Positions 26,018 through 35,300 of a DNA stretch of 47,583 nt are shown in pieces. This DNA is from JAGMXM01 sp964458325 (GTDB lineage: Bacteria; Verrucomicrobiota; Verrucomicrobiia; Limisphaerales; UBA1319). The stretch's first letter is position 1. Each line of letters starts with the position of its first letter. Both the position numbers and the translations under genes were made by a program. The DNA is taken from contig CAYWIM010000031.1 of assembly GCA_964458325.1 (NCBI GenBank), positions 1 through 47,583 on the forward strand. The letters are read 5' to 3'. The notes beneath the pieces are model-generated. The model ran no database searches. It saw only the letters and a list, made by a program, of their open reading frames with translations, and was not told the origin of the DNA.

Positions 26018-27034
26018 ATGCCTACAGTCCATTTTCTAAACGTCGGGGAAGGAGATTGCTCCATCCTGCAGCACAGCAGCGGGCGGGTGACGATGATTGA
26101 CATCTGCGGGGGGAACCTGGATGCGAAACAGGAGTCACAGGCGAAGATGCTGCAAAGGATTTTCGAAAGCACGGTCAGTGGCGGCGGTGACTACGGGATG
26201 CGGGAGTGCCCAACCAACCCGGTGAACTACTGCCTGGCGAACGGGATCAAGAATGTCTTCCGGTTCATCCTGACCCACCCGGACATGGACCACATGGACG
26301 GACTGGACAACCAGCTGACGCGGGTGTCGGTGGCGAACTTCTGGGAGACGGGCACGCGCAAAGAAAAGCCGGACTTTTCGGAAGGGGGCTACAAGGAAGA
26401 GGACTGGGACAGCTACGCGGCAATCGCTGACCGCAAGCGGGAGGGCATCACCGTGCTTTCCCACCTGGCTGGGGCGCAATTCGAGTTTGCGAACAAGGGC
26501 GAGCCTAAGGGTGGAGGGGACTACCTGTCCATCGTGGCACCAAGCCCGGCGTTGGTGGCAACAGCCAACGAATCAGAGGACTGCAACGATGCCTCGTACG
26601 TCGTCGTCTATCGGACCTGCGGGGGGAACATCGTGTTTCCGGGCGACGCCCATGACGGCACTTGGGAGCATGTGACCAAGCACTACAAGAGCTTGGTGCA
26701 AAACTGCGGGCTCCTGATTGCGCCGCACCACGGGCGGAAGTCGGACCGAGACTACGGCTTCCTGGACGTGCTGAAGCCGGGCTTGACGCTGTTCGGTTGC
26801 GCTCCATCGGAGCACCTGGCCTACAGCGCTTGGAGCTACCGGGAACTGCCCTACATCACGCAGAACCAAGCGGGAAACATCATCTTGGAGGGGACTGACC
26901 AGGGCATCGAGGTGTTCGTGGAGAACATCACCTTTGCCCGGACCCAGCAGGCGTTCGATGAGAGCCGGACTCATTTTGGGTGCTACTACATTGGGCGTGT
27001 GCCAGCACCGGTGAAGCAGGAACAGCCAGCCTGA
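26018..27034 (+). CDS. ComEC-type metallo-beta-lactamase-fold hydrolase
   Basis: A 338-residue soluble protein. It opens MPTVHFLNVGEGDCSIL, matching the MBL domain of ComEC/Rec2. The metal-binding motif is THPDMDHMDG (His87, Asp89, Asp91, His92); IVFPGDAHD and LLIAPHHGRKSD give the later ligands, so the active site looks complete. ComEC-like MBL domains are nucleases or phosphodiesterases, so a nucleic acid or nucleotide substrate is likely, but it is not established here. It has no membrane segments of its own and follows a membrane protein gene by four bases. A strong GGAGAAGGAG site overlaps the end of that gene. A secreted role is unlikely because there is no signal peptide. Confidence 0.85.
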   Translation: MPTVHFLNVGEGDCSILQHSSGRVTMIDICGGNLDAKQESQAKMLQRIFESTVSGGGDYGMRECPTNPVNYCLANGIKNVFRFILTHPDMDHMDGLDNQLTRVSVANFWETGTRKEKPDFSEGGYKEEDWDSYAAIADRKREGITVLSHLAGAQFEFANKGEPKGGGDYLSIVAPSPALVATANESEDCNDASYVVVYRTCGGNIVFPGDAHDGTWEHVTKHYKSLVQNCGLLIAPHHGRKSDRDYGFLDVLKPGLTLFGCAPSEHLAYSAWSYRELPYITQNQAGNIILEGTDQGIEVFVENITFARTQQAFDESRTHFGCYYIGRVPAPVKQEQPA

Positions 27035-27053
27035 GCCAAGGAAAGGAATTTTT

Positions 27054-30000
27054 ATGAATGACAAACCGCGATTGATTGAAGTGGCGTTTCCTTTGGAGCA
27101 GGCGTCGCTGGATTCGGTGCATGAGAAGACGGTGCGCCACGGGCACATTTCCTCACTGCACATCTGGCCGGCGCGGCGTCCGCTGGCGGCGTGCCGAGCG
27201 GCGCTGATTGCTACGCTGCTGCCGGACCCCGGCGGCGCTGAGGAACGACGGAAGATACTGGAGAAGCTGGCGGGGCATGTGGTGCCGACGGTCAAGAAGA
27301 AGAAGATGCCCAGCGGCAAGATCGAGGAAATCAAGGCAAAGGAAACGGCAGGCGGCGTTCTGCATTGGGGCCGGGAGAGCGGGCCGGACATGGACTGCTT
27401 CCGCGAAGCGATTCGCAAGGCCTACGACGGGCGAGCGCCGAAGGTGCTCGACCCGTTTGCCGGCGGGGGCGCGATACCGCTGGAAGCGATGAGGCTGGGA
27501 TGCGAGGCCACGGCGATCGACATCAACCCGGTGGCGTGGTTTGTCCTGAAATGCACGCTGGAATACCCGCAGAGACTGGCTGGCCAGAAACAGCGATTGC
27601 CTGATTTTGCATTACGAAACCGCGACTTCATGGAGGACTACTTCGAGAAATCCCTGGGCTTGAAGGGCAACTCCTTGAAGAGGCGGCTCGCGCAACTGTT
27701 CGGTGAGACAGAGCGTGAGCAGGAATTTCAGGAATTGGAGGAGACTCCGGCCTTTTACGGTGAAGGCTTGCAGGCGGATGTGGCATGGCACGTCCGCGCC
27801 TGGGGGCGTTGGGTGCTCAATGAAGCTCGCAAGCACCTGGCTGACTTCTACCCGACCTACGCGACGTGGGAACCGGCGCTGCCGGAAAAGGCGAAGAAGG
27901 TGGATTACGAATGGCTGGCGCAGTGGAAGACGGACCACGCAGCCGAAATCGAGGCGAAAGGGCTTCGCCTATGCCCGGTCACGCTGGAAGGACGGGTGGA
28001 CGGTCAGAAGCTGAATGAGGGATTTGCAGCGAAGTATCTGGCAGACCATGAGAATCCACGGTGGGTGGCCAAGCCTACGGTGGCCTATCTGTGGGCACGG
28101 ACCGTGGAGAATCCACAGCATCGGGGGACGGTGGTTCCCCTGCTCAAGACTCGATGGCTGTGCAAGACGGACAACCGCCGTGTGTTGCTGACGATGCAGC
28201 CGCACCCGGATGGGGCTGGAGTCAGTTTCGGGATTGAGCACGGCGTTCCGAAGGTTGGGGGCAACACGGCTCAGCGTCGCGAACACGACAAGCGAATCTG
28301 TGCCGGGACGATGGCTCGAAACGGTGTGAAGTGCCCGGTTCACGGGAACGTCATCGAGATGGACATCATTCGCGACGAAGGGAAACGCGGTCGGCTGGGA
28401 ACGGTGTTGACCGCCGTCGTATGCGATGGAATTGACGGCAAGGAGTTCAGGCTGCCTACGGATTTGGAGATCGCCAAGGCCGCGGAAGCTGAGCGGCACT
28501 TGGAGCGCGCTTATGCTGAAGTCCCGTATGGTCTTCCGCACGAGCTCACGCCGAAGGGTGGAACCGGTGCGAGTCGGGCGTTCTCCTTGGTAAACTACGG
28601 CCTTGACGAATGGCACGCCATCTATACCCGGCGGCAACTGCTGGCGCTGGCTGAGTTCCTAAAGGCGACGCGGCTGGCCAGCGAAGCCCTCAGGAAATCC
28701 GAGGTTCCGGAGGATTGGCGGGAGGCTATCTTCGCTTACCTCGTCTGCGGCTTCGACCGGCTGGCGGACTTCTGCAATGTGAACGCGCAATGGAAGATTG
28801 ATGTACCGACTATCAACCACGCCCTCGTCCGGTTCGCGATTCAAATCACCTGGGATTTCGCGGAAGGCAATACCATCGGCACACTGGCTGGTTCTTATCT
28901 TCTCTGTCTGGACCGAATCGCCACCGGTGTGGACACGTTCCGGTCGCTCCCGCCGGGACTTCCCGCGCCACTGGTTTTGTGTCAGTCCGCAATGGCACAC
29001 AGCGCGCAAGTGGACATCGTCGTCACGGACCCACCCTACTACGATGCCATCCCTTACTCAGACCTGATGGATTGGTTTTATGTCTGGCTGCGGCGCTGCG
29101 CGGCTGATTTCTCGCCGGTTTTCGCCCAGGCGATGGCGCAGCCTGTCGGGCCGAAATGGGACAAGGAGAAGCAGGACGGCGAACTCATTGATGATGCGAG
29201 TCGGCACGGGGGCGACGGTGCCGTCTCCAAGAAGGCGTATGAAGATGGAATGGCGCATGTCTTCGCGCGGTGCGCTGAGCAACTTGCGCCGAACGGGCGC
29301 ATCGTCGTGGTGTTCGCGAACAAACAGCCTGATGCTTGGGAGACGCTGGTGGCGTCGTTCATCAAGGCTGGATTCGTTGTCGAGGGCAGTTGGCCCATCC
29401 AAACGGAACAGCCGAGCCGGACCCGCGGGCAATCGTCTGCTGCGCTGGCCTCCTCAGTCTGGCTGGTCGGGAAGAAACGACCTGTGGGTGCTCGTCCAGG
29501 CTGGGACAACATCGTCCTTCAGCAAATGCGGGAAAAGATTGCAGTCAAGCTGCGCGACTTTTGGGATACGGATATCAGGGGGCCGGACTTTGTGTGGGCC
29601 GCGACAGGGCCAGCAATGGAAGCCTACAGTCAATATCCGGTGGTAAAGAAAGCGAACAAACCGAACGAACTGATGAGCGTGTCGGAGTTCCTGCGGCATG
29701 TGCGCCGGATGGTGCTGGATTTCGTGGTGGGCCGCGTGTTGTCAAAGGCCACGGGGGGTGAAGAGGCGGCGACAGAGGAAATGGATGACTTGACGACCTA
29801 CTACTTGTTGCACCGAAACGATTTCAAGATGGACGAGGCCCCGGCGGGTGCGTGCATCCTTTACTGCGTGTCGTGCAACCTGTCGGACCGGGACCTGGTG
29901 GACGCCTTTGACTTGCTGGTTCCGAGTGGCGGGACCAGCGATGGCGAAGAGGAAGAGGAAGCGGAGGTGGACGATGAGGCAGAGATGGCGGAGGGCACCA

Positions 30001-30446
30001 GCAGCACGTTCAAGTTGAAGCCGTGGAACAAGCGAAAGCGGCCGGGGATGGGGTATGACCCGGTGGTGGACAGCCCCAAGGCGCGAATGGACGCGGCGCA
30101 AGGGAAGCTGTTCGAGGACGCTGCGGCAGCGGAGAAGCCGCGGACGCGGATCATCCCGCTGATAGACCAGATTCACCGGCTCATGCACCTGTGGAAGGCC
30201 GGCGACGTGGTAAAGGTAGACGAATACCTGAACAGCAAGTCGCTGCGGACGAACGCGCTGTTTCCGCCGGTGCTGCAAGCGGTGATTGAAATGGCGGACG
30301 CGGGATCGGAAGAGCGGTCCATCCTCGAGAGCCTGAGCAACCATGTGCAAGGCCGGAGCGCGCGGGCGGAGTATCAGCAGGAATTGCCGGGGGCGCTGGA
30401 GATCGGCAGCCACAATGGGCTGGCGCACCCGTCAGGACCCGAGTAA
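27054..30446 (+). CDS. DUF1156-containing DNA adenine methyltransferase (defence-associated)
   Basis: A 1130-residue DNA methyltransferase of the COG1743 type. The DUF1156 domain is at the N-terminus (LIEVAFPLEQASLDSVHEKTVRHGHISSLHIWPARRPLAACRAA, about 7-50). The SAM-binding motif VLDPFAGGGAIPLEA is at 131-145 and the catalytic DPPYYDAIPYSD at 659-670, a motif order unlike classic beta-type enzymes. A very acidic segment near residue 965 (DGEEEEEAEVDDEAE) precedes a basic one (KPWNKRKRPG). It probably marks host DNA (N6-adenine inferred from DPPY) so the helicase/ATPase machinery can tell it from phage DNA. The start follows a strong AAGGAAAGGA site. Confidence 0.92.
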   Translation: MNDKPRLIEVAFPLEQASLDSVHEKTVRHGHISSLHIWPARRPLAACRAALIATLLPDPGGAEERRKILEKLAGHVVPTVKKKKMPSGKIEEIKAKETAGGVLHWGRESGPDMDCFREAIRKAYDGRAPKVLDPFAGGGAIPLEAMRLGCEATAIDINPVAWFVLKCTLEYPQRLAGQKQRLPDFALRNRDFMEDYFEKSLGLKGNSLKRRLAQLFGETEREQEFQELEETPAFYGEGLQADVAWHVRAWGRWVLNEARKHLADFYPTYATWEPALPEKAKKVDYEWLAQWKTDHAAEIEAKGLRLCPVTLEGRVDGQKLNEGFAAKYLADHENPRWVAKPTVAYLWARTVENPQHRGTVVPLLKTRWLCKTDNRRVLLTMQPHPDGAGVSFGIEHGVPKVGGNTAQRREHDKRICAGTMARNGVKCPVHGNVIEMDIIRDEGKRGRLGTVLTAVVCDGIDGKEFRLPTDLEIAKAAEAERHLERAYAEVPYGLPHELTPKGGTGASRAFSLVNYGLDEWHAIYTRRQLLALAEFLKATRLASEALRKSEVPEDWREAIFAYLVCGFDRLADFCNVNAQWKIDVPTINHALVRFAIQITWDFAEGNTIGTLAGSYLLCLDRIATGVDTFRSLPPGLPAPLVLCQSAMAHSAQVDIVVTDPPYYDAIPYSDLMDWFYVWLRRCAADFSPVFAQAMAQPVGPKWDKEKQDGELIDDASRHGGDGAVSKKAYEDGMAHVFARCAEQLAPNGRIVVVFANKQPDAWETLVASFIKAGFVVEGSWPIQTEQPSRTRGQSSAALASSVWLVGKKRPVGARPGWDNIVLQQMREKIAVKLRDFWDTDIRGPDFVWAATGPAMEAYSQYPVVKKANKPNELMSVSEFLRHVRRMVLDFVVGRVLSKATGGEEAATEEMDDLTTYYLLHRNDFKMDEAPAGACILYCVSCNLSDRDLVDAFDLLVPSGGTSDGEEEEEAEVDDEAEMAEGTSSTFKLKPWNKRKRPGMGYDPVVDSPKARMDAAQGKLFEDAAAAEKPRTRIIPLIDQIHRLMHLWKAGDVVKVDEYLNSKSLRTNALFPPVLQAVIEMADAGSEERSILESLSNHVQGRSARAEYQQELPGALEIGSHNGLAHPSGPE

Positions 30447-30460
30447 TAAAGGAGCAGGTC

Positions 30461-31732
30461 ATGATCACAAGTGTTGAAGCTCGCAATTATCGTTGTCTCC
30501 GTTATCTGCGCCAGGACCTGGATGCATTTCATGTCCTGGTCGGGCCGAACGCGAGCGGGAAAACCACGTTCTTGGACGTGATTGCGTTTTTGGGTCAGCT
30601 GGTGTCGGATGGGCTGGAGGCTGCTGTGAATGAGCGGTCGCGCAATTTTCAGGACCTCCTCTGGAATCGCCAGGGGCAGTTTTTCCAACTGGCCATCGAG
30701 GCCGCCATTCCCGCGTCGAATAAGGAATTAGTGAACCAGGGCGGCAAGCGCGCCTTCGCCGTTATCCGTTACGAAGTCGAGATCGGACTCGACAGCGAGG
30801 ACGGGGAGTATGGCATCTTGAGTGAGCGTGCAGTGCTGAAGGGCGCCCATCCAAGGGTTGCCGTCGAGCGGAACGGCGAGTTTCCTTTTGCGCGCCGGGT
30901 GCCGGCGAGTATCCTCAGCTCCAAGGCCACGCGGGATGGACGTGCGGTCTTGGCCAAGAATAAGGGGGGTAACGACAACTTTTACTCGGAAGTGACGCCC
31001 GAGTCAGGCAAAGGGTGGTTCCCATCGATCAAGCTGGGCCCGAAGAAGTCCACACTGGGCAATCTGCCGGAGGACGAGGCCAAATTCCCGGTGGCAACCT
31101 GGCTCAAGGCCCTTCTGAGCATGGGGGTCCAGCAATTGATGTTGAACAGCCTGCTCATTCGCAAAGCGAGCCCTCCAGGCCAGAGCCGGACGTTCAAACC
31201 TGACGGATCGAACCTGCCTTGGGTCATTGCGGATCTGCAGAAGCGGGCAGAAGGGAGAATCAAAGATTGGGTCCGGCACGTCCAAACCGCGCTGCCGGAC
31301 CTGGAGGGTGTGCGCATCGTGGATCGGGAAGATGACAAGCACAAATACCTGATGTTGCAGTATCAGGGCGGGCTCGAGGTGCCCTCGTGGATGGCGTCGG
31401 ACGGTACGCTTCGGCTGCTGGCGCTCACACTGCCGGCATATCTGCCAGATTTGAGCGGTGTTTTTCTCATCGAAGAACCAGAGAACGGCATTCACCCGCG
31501 CGCTGTGGAAGCGGCTTTCCAGTCTTTGTCCTCGGTCTATGGAGCGCAGGTCCTGATGGCCACGCACTCGCCCGTCATTTTGAGCCTCGTCGATCCGAGC
31601 CAGGTTCTCTGCTTCGGGAAGACCGAGGACGGGGCAACGGATATCGTCAACGGGCGCGAGCATCCGGCCCTCAAAAATTGGCGAGGAGAAAGCAACCTCG
31701 GCGTGCTATTTGCTGGAGGAGTGCTGGGATGA
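30461..31732 (+). CDS. AAA family ATPase (MAD3-like), partner of the Toprim-like protein
   Basis: A 423-residue ABC/SMC-type ATPase of the AAA_21 group. Walker A is VGPNASGKTTFLDV (GPNASGKT, 28-35), Walker B GVFLIEEPENGIHP, and the switch histidine is in LMATHSPVILSL. There is no long coiled coil, only a compact insertion, as in defence ATPases of the OLD, Septu and retron groups. The start follows AAAGGAGCAGG. Its stop overlaps the next gene's start by four bases (ATGA), so the two proteins are probably made in step and act as a complex. From memory it resembles MAD3 of the methylation-associated defence system; a profile search would decide. Confidence 0.87.
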   Translation: MITSVEARNYRCLRYLRQDLDAFHVLVGPNASGKTTFLDVIAFLGQLVSDGLEAAVNERSRNFQDLLWNRQGQFFQLAIEAAIPASNKELVNQGGKRAFAVIRYEVEIGLDSEDGEYGILSERAVLKGAHPRVAVERNGEFPFARRVPASILSSKATRDGRAVLAKNKGGNDNFYSEVTPESGKGWFPSIKLGPKKSTLGNLPEDEAKFPVATWLKALLSMGVQQLMLNSLLIRKASPPGQSRTFKPDGSNLPWVIADLQKRAEGRIKDWVRHVQTALPDLEGVRIVDREDDKHKYLMLQYQGGLEVPSWMASDGTLRLLALTLPAYLPDLSGVFLIEEPENGIHPRAVEAAFQSLSSVYGAQVLMATHSPVILSLVDPSQVLCFGKTEDGATDIVNGREHPALKNWRGESNLGVLFAGGVLG

Positions 31733-32358
31733 GCCAAACAATGATGCAACTTGATTTGGTGGTTCTCGTTGCGGACAAGGACATGGAATACACCATGCGC
31801 GGAATATTGAGCCGGGTGAAAGCCCTGAGAATGCGCGCAGTGAGCACCGATGTGTTCGTCCACCCCGAGCACGACCCAGGATGTTATCGGCGCTCACACA
31901 CCTTTCTGAGCTCGATGGTGGAGAAGTACAGCAGAGCAATTGTCTTGTTTGACCGTGACGGTTGTGGAGCCGAATCACAAACACGGTCAGAACTCGAGGC
32001 GGAGGTGGAACAACATCTCGGAAAGTCCGGTTGGGAAGGAAGATGCGGAGCTGTGGTTCTGGAGCCGGAGCTCGAGATCTGGGTGTGGAGCGACTCGCCG
32101 CACGTGACGGAGATCTTGGGATGGAGGGGGCGAACGCCTTCGTTGTCGAGGTGGCTTCGAGAACATCAATTCTGGGAGGAGGGGGCAGCGAAGCCCCACG
32201 CGCCGAAGGAGGCGATGCAGGCCGTGCTTCGGCTGGCGCAGTTGCCGCGTTCGGCATCACGGTACAAACAACTGGCTGAGACGGTGAGTTTGGACCGTTG
32301 CCAGGATGGGGCATTTCTGAAGCTGAAAGGCATGTTGCAGGGGTGGTTCCCTGAATAG
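31729..32358 (+). CDS. Toprim-like protein (MAD4-like)
   Basis: A 209-residue protein. LVVLVADKDMEYTMRGIL supplies an early acidic residue (Glu20) and AIVLFDRDGCG a D-x-D pair (Asp75, Asp77), the layout of Toprim nucleases (DUF4276/RloB-like). LEPELEIWVWSD follows, as I recall for MAD4 of the methylation-associated defence system. It is translationally coupled to the AAA ATPase and preceded by GGAGGAG. An ATPase plus Toprim pair matches the OLD or Gabija logic (ATP-sensing ATPase with a nuclease), here split over two genes. The nuclease role is inferred from motifs only. Confidence 0.78.
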   Translation: MSQTMMQLDLVVLVADKDMEYTMRGILSRVKALRMRAVSTDVFVHPEHDPGCYRRSHTFLSSMVEKYSRAIVLFDRDGCGAESQTRSELEAEVEQHLGKSGWEGRCGAVVLEPELEIWVWSDSPHVTEILGWRGRTPSLSRWLREHQFWEEGAAKPHAPKEAMQAVLRLAQLPRSASRYKQLAETVSLDRCQDGAFLKLKGMLQGWFPE

Positions 32359-32370
32359 AGAGTGAACTTT

Positions 32371-35300
32371 ATGGCAAACGGAACGATCAAACCCTGGCAT
32401 GAAGTGGTGAAGCTGCGCGAGGACGTGAAGTCCGGCGAGCTGACCATGGCCATGTTCGCCGCCGATCTATACGACGTGAAGATGGGGACGGCGAGGTCGG
32501 TTTACCGCGATCCCAAGGAGTTTTTCACGCTGACCTTCCCCGCGATCGGCATCCGCGCCCTGGCGCGCGATGTCGCCTATCGGTTAGCCGGCAAGAGCGA
32601 CAAGGCAGTGCGGCAACTGTCGCTGACCTACGGCGGCGGCAAGACGCACACCCTGATCACGGAATATCACCTGCACAACAACCCGGCGAACCTGCCGGAT
32701 GTGCCCGCCGTGGCGGAGTTCCGGGCGGAGATGGGCGGGCTTGCGATCCCCAAGGCGCGAATCGTGGTGCTGCCTTTCGACAAGCTGGATGTCGAGAAAG
32801 GCATGGAGATGGTCTGCCCCGCCGGCACGAAACGCTGGCTGAAACAGCCGTGGAGCCTGCTGGCCTGGCAGATTGCCGGCGACGCCGGGCTGAAGCTGCT
32901 TCACGCCGACGGCAAGGCGGAAGAGCGGGAGTCTGCCCCGGCGGAAAACCTAATGCGGGCGCTGCTGGAGCTGGGGGTGAAGGAGGGCGACGCGCTGCTG
33001 GTGCTGCTGGATGAGGTCTTGATGTATGCCCACGAGAAGGTGCGCAAGGATCCGGGCTGGCTGGAGACGCTGAAGAACTTCTTCCAATACCTGACCCAAG
33101 CAACTACCAAGACGGGCCGGTGCTGCGTGGTGGCGTCGCTGCTGGCCTCGGACGTGGAAAAGAACGACCCCACCGGGCGCAAGATTGAATCGGAGCTGTC
33201 CCAGATATTCCAACGCGAGGGCGAGCAGGAAATCCAGCCCGTGACGAAGGAGGAAGCGGCGGAAGTGCTGAAGCGGCGGTTGTTCGATCTGGAGTCCATC
33301 AAGGACGCGGAGAAATTCCGCCCGCATGTGATCACGGCATTGCAGGGGATCGGGAAGCTGGATGAAGCGACCGCCAGGGGCGGGAGCGGCGTCGAGCAGA
33401 AATACCTGCTGAGCTTCCCGTTCCACCCGGAGCTGACAGAGGTGTTTTACGCGAAGTGGTCGGGGATGCCCGGGTTCCAGCGGACACGCGGCATCCTGCG
33501 CACGTTTGCGTTGGCGCTGCGGGACGCGGCGGGAACGGACCTGTCGCCGCTGATCGGGCCGAGCGTGTTCCTGCCAAAGACCGGGGAGACGAAGATTCCC
33601 GAGGGCTTGAGGGAACTGGCGGAAGTGGCCCGGAAGGAAACCTACGAGGGGGCACAAAGCAACTGGCCGTTCATCCTGGACACGGAGCTGGGGAAGGCGC
33701 GGCAGATCGAGCATGACTTCGCCGCACTGAAGGGGCGCGAAATCCAGCAGGCAGTGATTGCGTCGTTCGTGCATTCGCAGCCGATTGGGAAGACGGCGGA
33801 CCTGAATGAACTGTTCGTGCTGGTGGGGGCCACCAACCCGGACCAGATCACGCTGGAAAAGGCGCTGCGGCGGTGGGTGGATGTATCATGGTTTCTGGAC
33901 GAATCGAACTTCCCGGCGGATAACAAGGCGCTGCCAAAAACATGGCGCCTGGGGTCACGGCCGAACCTGCAACAGATGCACGATGTGGCCTGCGCTGACC
34001 GGGTGAAGGCCGAGACGGTCGAATCCTTGCTGAATACGCTGATCGGGAAGGCGAAGGACCTGACGGCGGGGGCGTCGGCAGCCGGGGCGAAGGTCCACAA
34101 CCTGCCAGTGAAGCCGAGCGACATCGAGGACGATGGCGAGTTTCACTTTGCGGTGCTGAGCCCGAAGTGCGCCTCCATGTCGGGGAATCCGAGCGCGGAA
34201 GCGAAGCGGTTTCTGGAGGAAACGACTGGGCCGGATCGTCCGCGCGTGAACAAGAACGCGGTCGTGCTGGCTGTGCCCTCGCGGGATGGATTGGACGCGG
34301 CACGGGCCATCGTGCGGAGCTACCTGGGATGGGAAGAGGTGAGGGAGATGCTGAAGGGCCAGGAGCTGGACGAAGTGCGCCGGGTGCGCTTGCAGGGAAA
34401 CACGGAGAAGGCGCGGGGCGACATCATGGAGGCGATCAAGAACGCCTATTGCATCGTCGTGACACAAAGCGCCGCGGGGGACATCCAGGCGTTCAAAATC
34501 GCTCCGACCGATGAGCCTTTGTTCGTGACGATCAAGCGTGATACTCGGTCGCGGATCGAGGACAACCCGGTCAGTGCGGATGCGCTGCTGCCGGGCGGGC
34601 CGTATGACTTGTGGCAGCAGGGGCAGACCGCCAAGCGCATCAAGGATCTCATGGGCGCCTTCGCGCAAGTGCCGAAGCTGCCAAAGATGCTGCGCCGGGG
34701 GGAGATTCTGGAAACCCTGGTCGAGGGTGCGCGACAGGGATTCTTTGTGCTGCGGCAGATGAGGCCGGACAAGTCGTTCCGGACGATCTGGCGGCAGGAT
34801 GTATCGGCAGAGGACATCGAGAAGGATCCAAGCTGGGAAGTGGTGCTGCCGGAGTCGGTGCAGCTCGAGGAAATCTCGGCATCTCTGCTCACGCCCGAGG
34901 CGCTGCCGGAGTTGTGGCCGGCAAGCAAGCAGATCGCAGTGTCAGACGTAGCGAACTACTTCGCATCAAGCAGGTATGTGACGACTAAACGCATGGCAGC
35001 GGATGGCACGCTGTATGACGAGTCGGTGCCGGTTCCCTCGGCCAGGATCGAAGCGGTGCTTGCCGGAGTGAAAGCGGCGGTCGAGGCCGGGAAGCTCTGG
35101 CTGGTGTCGGGCGTGGCCAGCATCTGCGGCGAGCCAATCCCGACCGGCGTGCTGACCGACACTGCGCTGCTGTTTCCGCCGCCAGAGCCGATTGACGTGA
35201 ACCGCTTGACGCCGGAGCAAATGCCGGCGGCGTGGCAAGGGAACGAAACGACCGCACTGGGGCTGGCGAACCAGTTGTCGGTGGCTGCCGGGAAGGCGCT

